Shown here: one piece after another, positions 16,509 through 25,320 of the stretch
Position numbering within the stretch: position 1 is the stretch's first letter
Layout of the letters: each line of letters opens with the position of its first letter
Assembly: GCF_027563345.1 (NCBI RefSeq)
Contig: NZ_JAMKBK010000011.1
Reading direction: 5' to 3' (one strand)
DNA: 64,000 nt
DNA from: Psychrobacillus psychrodurans
Lineage (GTDB): Bacteria > Bacillota > Bacilli > Bacillales_A > Planococcaceae
Notes under the pieces: generated by a model
Told to the model about the DNA's origin: nothing
Databases searched by the model: none
Seen by the model: only the letters and a program-made list of their open reading frames with translations
Made by a program: the position numbers and the translations under genes

Positions 16509-16599
16509 TTATAAGTGAGTCAATTTCATAATTAGTTGTTTTATTTAAAAATACAAATGTTTACTTAATATCGTAATATTTATTCGTTTTTTTAAAAGC

Positions 16600-16745
16600 G
16601 ATCCCGTTGATTGGAGTGGCAGGCGGCGACTCCAGTGGGATGAGTGAGTCAGATGAGATATTATATCGACCCGCTAGTGACGGTGATAGCTCATCACTCA
16701 CCCCGCGGAAAGCGTCCGCCTAAAGAGGAAATCAGCTTTGTTCTG
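16600..16745 (+). repeat. Dispersed GC-rich repeat, family R1, copy b
   Basis: GC-rich block in an AT-rich gap: GGCGGCGACTCCAGTGGGAT ... CGCTAGTGACGGTGATAGC ... CCCCGCGGAAAGCGTCCGCC, ending GAGGAAATCAG. The copy at 10691-10795 is the same element in the opposite orientation. The rest of the 16387-16958 gap shows no gene. Confidence 0.8.
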
Positions 16746-16958
16746 ATTTAACTATATAATATTCTTTATGAAATTGATTCAAGTAACAATTAATTTTATA
16801 AGGTGAAAATAATGAAGGCGTTGAATATCTATGATAAGAAGTGATGCTTTTAAAAAGTGGACTAGATCAGTTCAAAAAATGAATCTTTTTAGTTAGGAAA
16901 TCCGTATTAGAATTAATTAATCAGAAAAATCTTAAAGTTCTAATAGGGGGTAAATTTA

Positions 16959-17285
16959 ATGAATAAAGTTTATATTATTGCAGTTACAGTAGCTATTGAA
17001 ACACTTTCACTTTGGTTAGTTTCACTTTTCTTTGGATGGAGTTTCATAGATACGATATTTTTAGGGGGACTTGCTATATTTGGGTGTGTTTGGTTATTTC
17101 AATTAAACAACAATCAAACAAATAACGAATATAATGCTTTTGCAAAAGGACAGAATGGTCTAGACAACGGGGTTATAACGCCATTTCGATTTAAGATGAC
17201 CCCTATTACCTTGGGGCTTCTGGCTTTTATAGCGGGTAGTTTTTTGGTGACGGTTGTTAAATATTATCCTTATTTTTTAAATTAA
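16959..17285 (+). CDS. Small membrane protein (DUF3899-like), 108 aa
   Basis: Three hydrophobic segments (about residues 4-22, 26-46 and 84-101) with a polar loop between the second and third (NNNQTNNEYNAFAKGQ) predict an integral membrane protein. Size and three-segment pattern recall the DUF3899 family of Bacillales, but I cannot confirm it. The ATG has AGGGGGT about 8 bp upstream. It is monocistronic between repeat R1b and a bidirectional terminator shared with pckA. Confidence 0.7.
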   Translation: MNKVYIIAVTVAIETLSLWLVSLFFGWSFIDTIFLGGLAIFGCVWLFQLNNNQTNNEYNAFAKGQNGLDNGVITPFRFKMTPITLGLLAFIAGSFLVTVVKYYPYFLN

Positions 17286-17316
17286 CAAATTTTAGTAAAT
17301 GTAAAATACTCAAAAT

Positions 17317-17352
17317 AAAGAGCCCAAAATTTTCATTTTGGGCTCTTTTATA
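17317..17352. terminator. Bidirectional terminator before pckA
   Basis: AAAGAGCCCAAAAT / ATTTTGGGCTCTTT perfect 14-bp stem, usable by both converging genes. Confidence 0.93.
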
Positions 17353-17363
17353 TTTTAAATTTA

Positions 17364-18950
17364 TTAAGCTAATGGTCCGCCTTTAACGGAAATATCTTCA
17401 GATACTGTACCAAACTTTTTAAAGTTTTCACGGAATGACTGAGCTAGCTCAGCTGCTTTTTGATCATATGCAGCTTTATCTGCCCAAGCATTACGAGGTA
17501 TAAGTACCTCGGAAGGAACACCTTCCACTTGCATAGGAATAGCTAAGCCGAATACTGTATCTGTTTCTGTAGCAGCATTGTTTAGCTTGCCATCAATTGC
17601 AGCACGAACCATAGTACGAGTGTATGAAAGCTTCATGCGGTTACCTACACCGTATTCTCCACCAGTCCAACCAGTGTTTACTAAGAATACTTGTGCACCG
17701 TGCTCGTCAATTTTCTTACCAAGCATTTCTGCATATACCGTTGCATGTAATGGTAAGAATGGTGAACCGAAGCAAGTAGAGAATACTGGTTGTGGCGATG
17801 TAACTCCACGTTCAGTTCCAGCAAGTTTAGAAGTAAATCCACTTAAGAAGTGGTACATTGCTTGTTCTTTTGTAAGTTTACTGATTGGAGGCAATACGCC
17901 AAATGCATCAGCGGTTAAGAAAATAATTGTATTTGGGTGACCAGCAACAGAAGGCTCTACAATATTTTCGATATATTGAATTGGATAAGCAGCACGAGTA
18001 TTTTCTGTTAATGAATTATCAGCATAGTTAGCAACGCGTGTTTCCGCATCTACCACTACGTTTTCTAATACTGTTCCAAATGAAATAGCATCCCAAATTT
18101 GAGGTTCATTTTCACGAGTTAGGTCGATACATTTTGCATAACAACCACCCTCAATATTAAATACGCCATTATCAGACCAGCCGTGCTCGTCATCACCGAT
18201 TAATTTACGGCCAGCATCTGCAGAAAGGGTAGTTTTACCTGTACCTGATAAACCAAAGAATAATGCAACGTCTCCGTCATCTCCAACATTTGCAGAGCAG
18301 TGCATTGGTAAGATGTCTTGTTCTGGGAGCAAATAGTTCATAATAGAGAATATTGATTTTTTCATCTCACCAGCATATTCAGTACCACCGATTAACACAG
18401 TGCGTTTTTCCATGGATACAATGATAAACGTTTCTGTACGGGTACCATCTACAGCAGGATCCGCTTTGAAATTAGGAGCAGAAAGAATAGTGAAGTCTGT
18501 TGTATGTGTAGCAAGATCTTCCTGTGTTGGACGGATAAATAACTGATGAGCGAAAAGATTATGCCAAGCGTATTCGTTAATTACTTGAATACCTAGACGT
18601 GATTCTTTATCTGCCCCTGCATATCCTTTAAACTCGAAGATTTCGTCTTGTTTGTTTAAGAAGTTAATCATTTTTTTATATAGAGCATCAAAAACGTCAG
18701 AAGAAATTGGTTGGTTTACTGAGCCCCAATCGATTTTGTCTTTTGAAATAGCTTCATCTACTATATACTTATCTTGTGGGGAGCGGCCAGTATATTTCCC
18801 TGTTTCGGCTTTTACTGCACCAGTAGAAGTTAAAACAGCTTCTCCTCTTGTTGTAGCTTTTTCCACAAGTTGTGGCACTGACAATTGGCTGCTAACGTTA
18901 TTTCCTGCTAACAATTCTTTCAGTTCACTCACAGTATCGATTGAATTCAT
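17364..18950 (-). CDS. pckA: Phosphoenolpyruvate carboxykinase (ATP)
   Basis: Converts oxaloacetate and ATP to phosphoenolpyruvate and CO2, the entry step of gluconeogenesis. The 528 residues show the kinase P-loop GLSGTGKTTLSAD at about 235-247, the metal site GDDEHGWSD just after it, and the substrate-binding TGRSPQDKYIV near residue 53. The length fits bacterial ATP-type PEPCK. The start is ATG. A short inverted repeat, TTCCTC / GAGGAA, lies in its leader at 18978-18996. pckA divergent from metK is the B. subtilis arrangement. Confidence 0.97.
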   Translation of the reverse strand: MNSIDTVSELKELLAGNNVSSQLSVPQLVEKATTRGEAVLTSTGAVKAETGKYTGRSPQDKYIVDEAISKDKIDWGSVNQPISSDVFDALYKKMINFLNKQDEIFEFKGYAGADKESRLGIQVINEYAWHNLFAHQLFIRPTQEDLATHTTDFTILSAPNFKADPAVDGTRTETFIIVSMEKRTVLIGGTEYAGEMKKSIFSIMNYLLPEQDILPMHCSANVGDDGDVALFFGLSGTGKTTLSADAGRKLIGDDEHGWSDNGVFNIEGGCYAKCIDLTRENEPQIWDAISFGTVLENVVVDAETRVANYADNSLTENTRAAYPIQYIENIVEPSVAGHPNTIIFLTADAFGVLPPISKLTKEQAMYHFLSGFTSKLAGTERGVTSPQPVFSTCFGSPFLPLHATVYAEMLGKKIDEHGAQVFLVNTGWTGGEYGVGNRMKLSYTRTMVRAAIDGKLNNAATETDTVFGLAIPMQVEGVPSEVLIPRNAWADKAAYDQKAAELAQSFRENFKKFGTVSEDISVKGGPLA

Positions 18951-18977
18951 CTTGAATATACCATCCTTTTTTTATAT

Positions 18978-18996
18978 TTCCTCTAAAAAAGAGGAA
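18978..18996 (-). promoter_or_regulatory. Small inverted repeat in the pckA leader
   Basis: TTCCTC-N7-GAGGAA, 28 bp upstream of the pckA start. It may be an RNA hairpin or an operator; no specific regulator is identified. Confidence 0.35.
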
Positions 18997-19099
18997 GTTT
19001 TTCTAGATATGTGAAATAGTATAACACATTAAAGTAATTAGTCTATACTAATGAAGCTAATATTTTTCTTTTGTGAATAAAATGCAAACAAAAAAATAG

Positions 19100-19128
19100 T
19101 TGACTTCTGCTACTTATTTACGTATGAT
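19100..19128 (+). promoter_or_regulatory. Promoter of the metK transcript
   Basis: TTGACT, 17-bp spacer, TATGAT, placed about 17 bp before the riboswitch. Good sigma-A match. Confidence 0.8.
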
Positions 19129-19144
19129 GATGAATTGAACGGAT

Positions 19145-19328
19145 ACTCTTATCCCGAGCTGGTGGAGGGGTCAGGCCCTATGAAACCCGGCAACCTGTAA
19201 TTGTTTTATTATTACAAAGGTGCCAAACCTGAGACAAGGTGAAATTCCTTGATTTGATAAGAGTGAAAGGTGCTTATGATATTAATACCTTTCCTCATGT
19301 GTATTTACGTGAGTGAGAGGTTTTTTTA
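19145..19328 (+). promoter_or_regulatory. SAM-I riboswitch (S-box) controlling metK
   Basis: Aptamer 19145-19264: P1 pairs ACTCTTATC with GATAAGAGT, and the conserved GGCCCTATGAAACCCGGCAA core, GGTGCCAAACC and internal junctions are present. It is followed by an expression platform at about 19287-19328 whose CCTTTCCTCATG / CGTGAGTGAGAGG hairpin ends in a T-run. High S-adenosylmethionine should favour termination, shutting down metK. Confidence 0.96.
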
Positions 19329-19512
19329 TTTAACATCGCCCTTTATCCTTGTGTGCCAAGTCCGAAACGGCTTCAAGTTAACTTCAATTCACAGCAATTA
19401 CATTTACTCTTATGTGATGAAAATGCATGAAACAATTTGAATGGCTTGACATGGGAATGAGTACCGTATCAATTCTTGAGAGAAATCTCGCGGGATATAG
19501 GAGGAATAATCT

Positions 19513-20709
19513 ATGACGCAACGTCGATTATTTACATCAGAATCAGTAACAGAGGGCCATCCAGATAAAATCTGTGATCAAATCTCTGATGCAATTCTAG
19601 ATGCAATTTTAGCAGAAGACCCAAATGCTCGTGTAGCTTGCGAAACGAGTGTGACGACAGGACTAGTATTAGTTGCTGGAGAAATTACTACATCTACATA
19701 CGTAGATATCCCTAAAGTAGTTCGTTCTACTATTAAAGAAATTGGCTATACACGTGCTAAGTATGGCTTTGATGCAGAAACTTCTGCTGTGCTTACTTCA
19801 ATTGACGAACAATCAGCTGATATCGCGCAAGGTGTGGACCAAGCTTTAGAAGCAAGAGAAGGCTCTATGAGTGATTCTGACATTGATGCAATTGGAGCAG
19901 GAGACCAAGGTTTAATGTTCGGCTATGCTTGTAATGAAACACCAGAGCTTATGCCGCTACCTATTAGTTTAGCGCATAAACTATCTCACCGATTAGCACA
20001 AGTTCGTAAAGACGAAACTTTAGACTATCTTCGTCCAGACGGAAAAACTCAAGTAACAGTAGAATATGACGAAAACAATAATCCTGTTCATATCGATACA
20101 ATTGTTATTTCAACACAACATCATCCAGAAATAACTTTAGAACAAATTCAAAAAGATATTAAAGAAGTAGTAATTAATCCAATTGTTCCTACAAATTTAA
20201 TAGATGAAAATACAAAATACTTTATCAATCCGACTGGACGCTTTGTAATTGGTGGACCACAGGGTGATGCTGGCTTAACAGGACGTAAAATTATTGTAGA
20301 TACTTACGGTGGTTATGCTCGTCATGGTGGGGGAGCATTCTCTGGTAAAGATCCAACAAAAGTTGACCGTTCTGCTGCTTACGCTGCACGTTATGTTGCT
20401 AAAAACATTGTTGCTGCTGGCCTTGCAGATCGTTGTGAAGTACAACTTGCTTATGCAATTGGTGTAGCTAAACCAGTTTCAATTGCTGTAGAAACTTTTG
20501 GTACTGGAAAGGTAGAGGAAGTTGAATTAGTTTCATATATTCGTGAACTATTTGATCTTCGTCCAGCAGGAATTATTAAAATGCTAGATCTTCGCCGTCC
20601 AATATACAAACAAACAGCTGCATATGGTCACTTTGGTCGTACAGACATTGATGTTCCATGGGAGAAAACAGATAAAGCTGCAGCGTTAAAAGAAAAAGCT
20701 GGATTATAA
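19513..20709 (+). CDS. metK: S-adenosylmethionine synthetase
   Basis: Makes S-adenosylmethionine from methionine and ATP in the cytosol. The 398 residues carry the ATP/Mg site GHPDKICDQISD at about 16-27, the signature GAGDQGLMFGYA at about 117-128, the phosphate-binding GGGAFSGKDPTKVDRS at about 268-283, and the standard C-terminus. The ATG has a TAGGAGG site. It is under the SAM riboswitch 185 bp upstream, so the product closes a feedback loop on its own gene. Confidence 0.98.
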   Translation: MTQRRLFTSESVTEGHPDKICDQISDAILDAILAEDPNARVACETSVTTGLVLVAGEITTSTYVDIPKVVRSTIKEIGYTRAKYGFDAETSAVLTSIDEQSADIAQGVDQALEAREGSMSDSDIDAIGAGDQGLMFGYACNETPELMPLPISLAHKLSHRLAQVRKDETLDYLRPDGKTQVTVEYDENNNPVHIDTIVISTQHHPEITLEQIQKDIKEVVINPIVPTNLIDENTKYFINPTGRFVIGGPQGDAGLTGRKIIVDTYGGYARHGGGAFSGKDPTKVDRSAAYAARYVAKNIVAAGLADRCEVQLAYAIGVAKPVSIAVETFGTGKVEEVELVSYIRELFDLRPAGIIKMLDLRRPIYKQTAAYGHFGRTDIDVPWEKTDKAAALKEKAGL

Positions 20710-20720
20710 GTAGTATGAAC

Positions 20721-20755
20721 AAAAAAGGCTTTCCTATAATGGAAAGCCTTTTTTC
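20721..20755 (+). terminator. metK terminator
   Basis: AAAAAAGGCTTTCC / GGAAAGCCTTTTTT stem with a 6-nt loop. Confidence 0.92.
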
Positions 20756-20855
20756 ATACAAATAATAACTTTCCAATAATACAGCTGATTTTCGTTTCAG
20801 GAGGAATTGAACAGCATATATAGTTTTCTTTTACCAGAAAGATCATTAACAAATT

Positions 20856-21368
20856 TTATTTTTGAAGGGATTTATAGTATTGACCTTTTTCTACATATTC
20901 CCGGATAATTCTTTGTACATCAGCTTTATCGTCTTCATTTAGCTCACGCACCACTTTTGCTGGGCTGCCTAATGCTAATGAATTTGGAGGTATTTTTTTG
21001 CCAGGCGGTACGAGACTTCCAGCTCCGATAAATGCACCATCTCCAATTTCAGCACCATCTAAAATAATCGATCCCATTCCTATTAAAGCTCCTTTACGTA
21101 TAGTACAACTATGTAAAGTCACCTGGTGTCCGATAGTTACTTCATCTTCAATAATAAGTGGCTTATTTGGACTCTGATGTAAACAGCTTAAATCTTGTAT
21201 ACTTACTTTACTTCCAATAATAGTAGGAGCAACATCCCCTCTAATTACCGTATTAAACCAAATTGTAGTCTCTGGACCGATTGTCACATCACCTGTTATT
21301 GTGACATAATCAGCTATAAAAGCAGAGTCGTCAATAGTCGGTGTTTTACCTTTATATGGATAAATCAT
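20856..21368 (-). CDS. ytoA: Gamma-carbonic anhydrase family hexapeptide protein YtoA
   Basis: A 170-residue left-handed beta-helix protein with hexapeptide repeats from about residue 10 to 140 and a C-terminal helix. The three zinc-ligand histidines of gamma-carbonic anhydrases are in place (LHQSP, then GHQVTLHSC). It probably forms a trimer, with the metal between subunits. Activity is not certain, since many members of this family have unknown function. Convergent with metK, in the B. subtilis order. ATG start with a GGAGTG site. Confidence 0.88.
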   Translation of the reverse strand: MIYPYKGKTPTIDDSAFIADYVTITGDVTIGPETTIWFNTVIRGDVAPTIIGSKVSIQDLSCLHQSPNKPLIIEDEVTIGHQVTLHSCTIRKGALIGMGSIILDGAEIGDGAFIGAGSLVPPGKKIPPNSLALGSPAKVVRELNEDDKADVQRIIREYVEKGQYYKSLQK

Positions 21369-21477
21369 TTCGCATACACTCCTTTTGAAATTAGATTATA
21401 ATTAATCGTATCAGACATAAAGATTGAAAGAAACCTAATACCATGAAATTGCAAGGAAAGAAAAGAGGTTTGTTTAT

Positions 21478-22269
21478 ATGTGGAAATGGGAAACAGAAGG
21501 AAAGCCTAAAGCAGTAATAGTTATTGTTCATAGTGCTTATGAGCATCACAGAAGATATGCTTGGTTAATTGAAAAGTTAAGAAGTTCTAACTATCATATT
21601 GTAATGGGTGACCTGCCAGGTCATGGAGAATTAAAGAAATCAAAAACTATTCATGATGAATCCTTTGAACAGTATAAGAACTACATTAAACAAGCGTTGC
21701 AAGTTGCAGTTACGTATGATCTTCCAATATTTTTAATGGGACATGGCTTTGGAGCCACTTTACTTATAAAAGTTTTGCGTAAACTAGATATTGAATACGC
21801 TGGCGTAATACTAACATCTCCATGGTTACAGCTTCAAAAGCTCCCTTCGAAATGGACCAACACACTAGCAAAGTTATCAGTACCACAGAAAATCAATCAT
21901 GATATTCACTTAAATGAATTAACGAGAAATTATGAAGTGTTCCAACAATTCGCATCAGATCCCACCTATAGAACCTTCATTTCGACAGAATGGTACAAGG
22001 AACTCCAAGCACTAATAAAATCTGTGAATCAATTGAACATCTCCATACCAAATAAACCGATTCTTGTTATGACTGGAGAGCGGGATAAGATTACAGATAC
22101 AAATGCTGCAGCTAGTTGGTTAAGAAAACAAGAACTTTCTGAATATCAATTCAAAGAATGGAAAAATTGCTTCCATGATCTCTACCAAGAACCGGAGCGT
22201 GAAGAAATCTTTACATATTCTCAGTCATTTATCAATAATGTACTCACAGACATTGGCTATATTGTTTGA
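21478..22269 (+). CDS. YtpA-like alpha/beta hydrolase lacking the nucleophile serine
   Basis: Relative of B. subtilis YtpA, a lysophospholipase linked to bacilysocin. It has 263 residues starting MWKWETEG. The fold markers are present: MGDLPGHG near 43-50, the acid in GERDKITD and a His in FHDLYQEPERE. However, the nucleophile elbow reads GHGFG (residues 88-92), with Gly90 (GGC at 21745-21747) where catalytic Ser (GHSMG) is expected, and the usual HG oxyanion motif is HS. The enzyme may be inactive, or the gene may have drifted to a binding role. ATG with AGAGG upstream; monocistronic. Confidence 0.85.
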   Translation: MWKWETEGKPKAVIVIVHSAYEHHRRYAWLIEKLRSSNYHIVMGDLPGHGELKKSKTIHDESFEQYKNYIKQALQVAVTYDLPIFLMGHGFGATLLIKVLRKLDIEYAGVILTSPWLQLQKLPSKWTNTLAKLSVPQKINHDIHLNELTRNYEVFQQFASDPTYRTFISTEWYKELQALIKSVNQLNISIPNKPILVMTGERDKITDTNAAASWLRKQELSEYQFKEWKNCFHDLYQEPEREEIFTYSQSFINNVLTDIGYIV

Positions 22270-22272
22270 AAT

Positions 22273-22317
22273 TAAAACCCTATCTACTAACTATAGATGG
22301 GGTTTTTGTTTTTTGGA
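22273..22317 (+). terminator. Terminator after the ytpA-like gene
   Basis: AAAACCCTATCT / AGATGGGGTTTT stem followed by a T-rich run. Confidence 0.85.
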
Positions 22318-22348
22318 GCTTAACAAAAGAATGAGTATATACTAAAAG

Positions 22349-22395
22349 TTGACATAACACCTTTTGGTTATATATAATATAACACCTAAGGGTTA
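22349..22395 (+). promoter_or_regulatory. Promoter with twin ArsR-type operators
   Basis: TTGACA (22349) and TATAAT (22373) with an 18-bp spacer. One 16-bp imperfect palindrome, TAACACCTTTTGGTTA (22355-22370), fills the spacer, and its near copy TAACACCTAAGGGTTA (22380-22395) covers the start region. Their 25-bp spacing and the ArsR gene downstream suggest autorepression. Confidence 0.8.
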
Positions 22396-22425
22396 CATAA
22401 CGAAGTTGAAAAAGGAGTTTTTTTC

Positions 22426-22848
22426 ATGAAAGAAAATTTACCTGATATTAAGCAAACAGTTTTAGTAGAGGCACCAATACAAAAAGTATGGAATTATGTT
22501 TCAACTGCGGAAGGAATCTCTGCTTGGTTTATGCCAAATGATTTTCAAGCTATGGAAGGATACGAGTTTAATATACAGTCGCCATTTGGACCATCACCAT
22601 GTAAGGTGCTTGAGATTGACGAACCACATAAACTATCATTTCAATGGGACACAGATGGTTGGTTTGTTACATTTCTTTTGAAAGAGATTGGTACTCAAAC
22701 TGAATTCACATTGATTCATGGTGGTTGGAAAGATGGAGAAGCTCTAGTTCCAAAAGCTAAAATGTCCGGTGCAGCTGTCCGTGGCACGATGGAACAAGGT
22801 TGGGTTGGAATTGTACAAAACAAATTTAAGCAAGTTGTCGAAGTTTAA
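22426..22848 (+). CDS. SRPBCC/AHSA1-domain protein
   Basis: A 140-residue START-like (AHSA1, Hsp90 ATPase activator homologue) protein. The beginning KQTVLVEAPIQKVWNYVSTA is the usual first strand-helix of this fold, followed by the WFMPNDF, FQWDTDGW and TEFTLIHGGW segments around the hydrophobic cavity. Proteins of this type bind small hydrophobic ligands and are often encoded with an ArsR repressor, as here. The ATG has an AAAGGAG site. Its stop overlaps the start of arsR. The ligand is unknown. Confidence 0.88.
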   Translation: MKENLPDIKQTVLVEAPIQKVWNYVSTAEGISAWFMPNDFQAMEGYEFNIQSPFGPSPCKVLEIDEPHKLSFQWDTDGWFVTFLLKEIGTQTEFTLIHGGWKDGEALVPKAKMSGAAVRGTMEQGWVGIVQNKFKQVVEV

Positions 22849-23171
22849 TGGAAGAAGTTGTTAAAAAGGTGGATGTTTTTCAAGCGATTGCTGATCCGAC
22901 AAGAAGAGATGTCCTTAGACTCTTAGCAAACAAAGAGAGATCTATTGCCGAAATATCTTCCCATTACGATATGAGCAGAACAGCGATTGTTAAACATCTT
23001 AATGTATTAACTGATGCAGGTTTAGTGAATGGTCAAAAGTCAGGTAGAGAAAAAGTGTATCATTTACAACCGGAGCCATTGACGGAAGTAAAGCAGTGGC
23101 TAGACTACTATGAACAATTCTGGAATAACAAGCTTTCTAGATTAAAGTTCCTAGTAGAAAATGAAGAGTAG
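22848..23171 (+). CDS. ArsR-family HTH repressor
   Basis: A 107-residue winged-helix protein. It starts with FQAIADPTRRDVLRLLANKERSI, typical of ArsR proteins paired with AHSA1 partners, and the recognition helix lies in MSRTAIVKHLNVL. A wing (GREKVYHL) and a C-terminal helix (WLDYYEQFWNNKLSRL) follow. No cysteine metal-binding motif is visible, so a metal sensor is unlikely. The ATG overlaps the upstream stop. It probably represses its own operon through the two TAACACC operators. Confidence 0.92.
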   Translation: MEEVVKKVDVFQAIADPTRRDVLRLLANKERSIAEISSHYDMSRTAIVKHLNVLTDAGLVNGQKSGREKVYHLQPEPLTEVKQWLDYYEQFWNNKLSRLKFLVENEE

Positions 23172-23183
23172 AAATTTAATAGT

Positions 23184-23223
23184 TAAAATAACCCCGTCAG
23201 CGCTACTGATGGGGTTATTTTAA
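23184..23223 (+). terminator. Terminator of the AHSA1-arsR operon
   Basis: AAAATAACCCCGTCAG / CTGATGGGGTTATTTT strong stem and T-run. Confidence 0.93.
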
Positions 23224-23415
23224 CTTGGTCAGAGAAGTTCCTTAACTTCTAAAAGAGCAGGGGTAATTTTCAGTGTGTTTAGCTCAGGGGAGCCAGAGTC
23301 CTATTTAATTCTATTTAGGGCTCTAATAGGTGCCATAAATTTTTCATATCCCCCCAAAAAAAGTACATTGGTATTTAAATTAGTTGTAAATAAAAGAGCT
23401 TTATTATATAGTATT

Positions 23416-23447
23416 AGTGTAATATATAACTAGTACACGAATACACT
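23416..23447 (+). promoter_or_regulatory. Candidate GntR (YtrA-type) operator
   Basis: AGTGTA (23416) with TACAC at 23434 (12 bp between) and a second TACACT at 23442. The AGTGTA / TACACT arms resemble the YtrA operator of B. subtilis (from memory). It lies about 40 bp before the first gene of the operon that contains a YtrA-like regulator. Confidence 0.6.
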
Positions 23448-23483
23448 ATGCTGATGAAGATAACAAAAAAAGGAGATGAAAAA

Positions 23484-24251
23484 TTGAAAGGGTTGTTGTT
23501 GAGGGAATGGACTCTTTATAAGTCATGGCTTTTCGGTTCAGCAGTATTTAGTATTGGAGTTATTTTAATTCTTCCAATACTATTGCAAAGGTATTTAATA
23601 ACAGAGGCAGCCATTCAAGAGATAAGGATGGTTTTAATGTTTTTAATGCTTAGTTTTAGTGTTGTTAATCACTTTGCTCAGTTTAATAAATCATTAAATA
23701 CCGACAATGGAAAAAAAGATATGTGGCTACATAATCCTCATTCTATGCATACATTGATTGGTGCCAAATTATTATTTAGCTTAGGTATTTATTTTGTTAG
23801 TAATATATTCATCACTACAGCAGGGATATATTTCATGTCAGATGTAATTTTAGGTAGCTTCGCGCAATTTCTTATTCTACAGCTTCTAATATTAGTTGTT
23901 ATGCTATTAGTCGGTATCTCCGTAAGTATTATATGGTTATTCTTCTGGACAATTTATTTGGAAGGTAAATATTGGATCGGAAAATTATCACTTATTGCTA
24001 CAGTAGTAATATTCTTTTTAATAGCTAGTTTATTACCGAAACTATTTAGTTTTCTTTCACTTAATAAGGTACTGAACCAAGGTGAAATATCTTTAAAATT
24101 CATAGAAGGTTATTTACCTACTATTGCATTAAGCAATTTTATCTTTGATATGGGTTCTATTTATATTGTAGAGGAATTATTTAGCTGGATAATCTTTGTT
24201 TTGTTATTTTGGAGTGTTTGTAAGTGGTTGGAGAGGGTGGTTACGAGATGA
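23484..24251 (+). CDS. ABC transporter membrane protein (YtrC/D-type)
   Basis: A 255-residue integral membrane protein with about six hydrophobic segments, starting LKGLLLREWTLYKSWLFG, the REW-type N-terminus of ABC-2-like permeases. I choose the TTG at 23484 because it sits 8 bp after AAAAAGGAG; ATGs 30-36 bp upstream lack a ribosome site. It is the first gene of an operon with a GntR regulator and two ABC ATPases, and its stop overlaps the regulator start. It probably pairs with the ATPase at 24610. The substrate is unknown. Confidence 0.8.
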   Translation: MKGLLLREWTLYKSWLFGSAVFSIGVILILPILLQRYLITEAAIQEIRMVLMFLMLSFSVVNHFAQFNKSLNTDNGKKDMWLHNPHSMHTLIGAKLLFSLGIYFVSNIFITTAGIYFMSDVILGSFAQFLILQLLILVVMLLVGISVSIIWLFFWTIYLEGKYWIGKLSLIATVVIFFLIASLLPKLFSFLSLNKVLNQGEISLKFIEGYLPTIALSNFIFDMGSIYIVEELFSWIIFVLLFWSVCKWLERVVTR

Positions 24252-24613
24252 CGCAGGATTTCACTCGTGATAAGCCTATTTATAGTCAACTAGTTGACCT
24301 AATTTGTGGAGATATCTTAAAAGGAAACTTACAACCAGGAGGCAAAATGCAATCAGTTCGAGAATATTCATTGGAGGTTGGTGTTAATGTCAACACTGTA
24401 CAACGTGTATATAAGGAGCTTGAATCGATGGGGCTAACAGATACAAAACGTGGTCAAGGAACATTCATCACAACAGACAAAGCACGTATTTCGCAGTTAC
24501 GTGAGGATATGAAAATCGAATTGATCAATCAGTTTCTTCAATCTATTTCAGCATTTGGATTTTCAAAGGAAGAGATTGTACAAAGTTTGCTGAGAAAGGA
24601 TGGGACTAAATGA
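24248..24613 (+). CDS. GntR-family regulator, YtrA subfamily
   Basis: A 121-residue repressor of the short YtrA type: an N-terminal winged helix (PIYSQLVDLICGDILKG through GQGTFIT, recognition helix at VNVNTVQRVYKELE) and only about 45 residues beyond it, too short for an effector-binding domain. The ATG at 24248 overlaps the upstream stop and has GAGAGGGTGG before it. YtrA-type regulators usually control an adjoining ABC transporter and respond to cell-envelope antibiotics; here the operator candidate is at 23416. Confidence 0.9.
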   Translation: MTQDFTRDKPIYSQLVDLICGDILKGNLQPGGKMQSVREYSLEVGVNVNTVQRVYKELESMGLTDTKRGQGTFITTDKARISQLREDMKIELINQFLQSISAFGFSKEEIVQSLLRKDGTK

Positions 24614-25320
24614 TTCACTTACAAAATGTCTCATTTAATTATCAGAGGCAGGAGGTTATCCAGGATTTAACACTGACGTTTCCTATTGGACAGATAATAG
24701 GTATAGCTGGAGAAAATGGGAGTGGTAAGTCAACGCTGTTGAAAATGATAGCGGGTATACAAAGACCTCGAAAAGGAACTATTACAATTCATAAAGCGTC
24801 ATTGTCTAGATTAAATGCAGTGGACGTTGCGTATTTACCTGATATGGATTTGTTTTATAGCTTTTATACAGCGAAGGAACTTTTCGCATTCTACGCATCT
24901 CAATTCCCTGATTTCTCTGTAGAAAAGGCAATGGAAGTAGCGGAATATTTAGAGGTTAATGTAAATGTGAAGTTGAAAAAGCTTTCAAAAGGCAATCGTG
25001 GTCGAGCGAAGATGGCAGCAACCCTTGGTAGAAATACTCCTTACTATGTGATGGATGAACCTTTTTCTGGATTAGATCCAATTGTACGTGAGTCGTTAAT
25101 AAAGGGGCTCATTCGGTATACGAATGTAGAGACGCAATCGATTATTTTATCGACCCACGAATTACATGAAGTCGAACCAATACTTGATCAGCTAATAGTT
25201 TTAAAAGATGGGAAAGTAATTGCCCAGGATGAATTAGAAGCAATCCGCTTTAACACAAATCAGGATGCAGTGAGCTGGATGAAAAATGTAACGAAAGAGA
25301 AGGTGACAGTAAATGAGTAA
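24610..25320 (+). CDS. ABC transporter ATP-binding protein (YtrB-like)
   Basis: A 236-residue nucleotide-binding subunit. Walker A GENGSGKST is at about 35-43, the Walker B region is YYVMDEPFSGLDP, and the H-loop is in LSTHELHE. The signature motif reads LSKGNRGR rather than LSGGQ, a variant known from YtrB/EcsA-like exporters. It overlaps the GntR gene by 4 bp and the next ATPase by 8 bp. It most likely couples to the first permease. Confidence 0.9.
   Translation: MIHLQNVSFNYQRQEVIQDLTLTFPIGQIIGIAGENGSGKSTLLKMIAGIQRPRKGTITIHKASLSRLNAVDVAYLPDMDLFYSFYTAKELFAFYASQFPDFSVEKAMEVAEYLEVNVNVKLKKLSKGNRGRAKMAATLGRNTPYYVMDEPFSGLDPIVRESLIKGLIRYTNVETQSIILSTHELHEVEPILDQLIVLKDGKVIAQDELEAIRFNTNQDAVSWMKNVTKEKVTVNE

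Noticed and set aside
20783..20806. Fragment resembling the end of repeat R1 after metK
   Set aside because: Similarity covers about 18 bases (GCTGATTTTCGTTTCAGG); too short to call a repeat copy.
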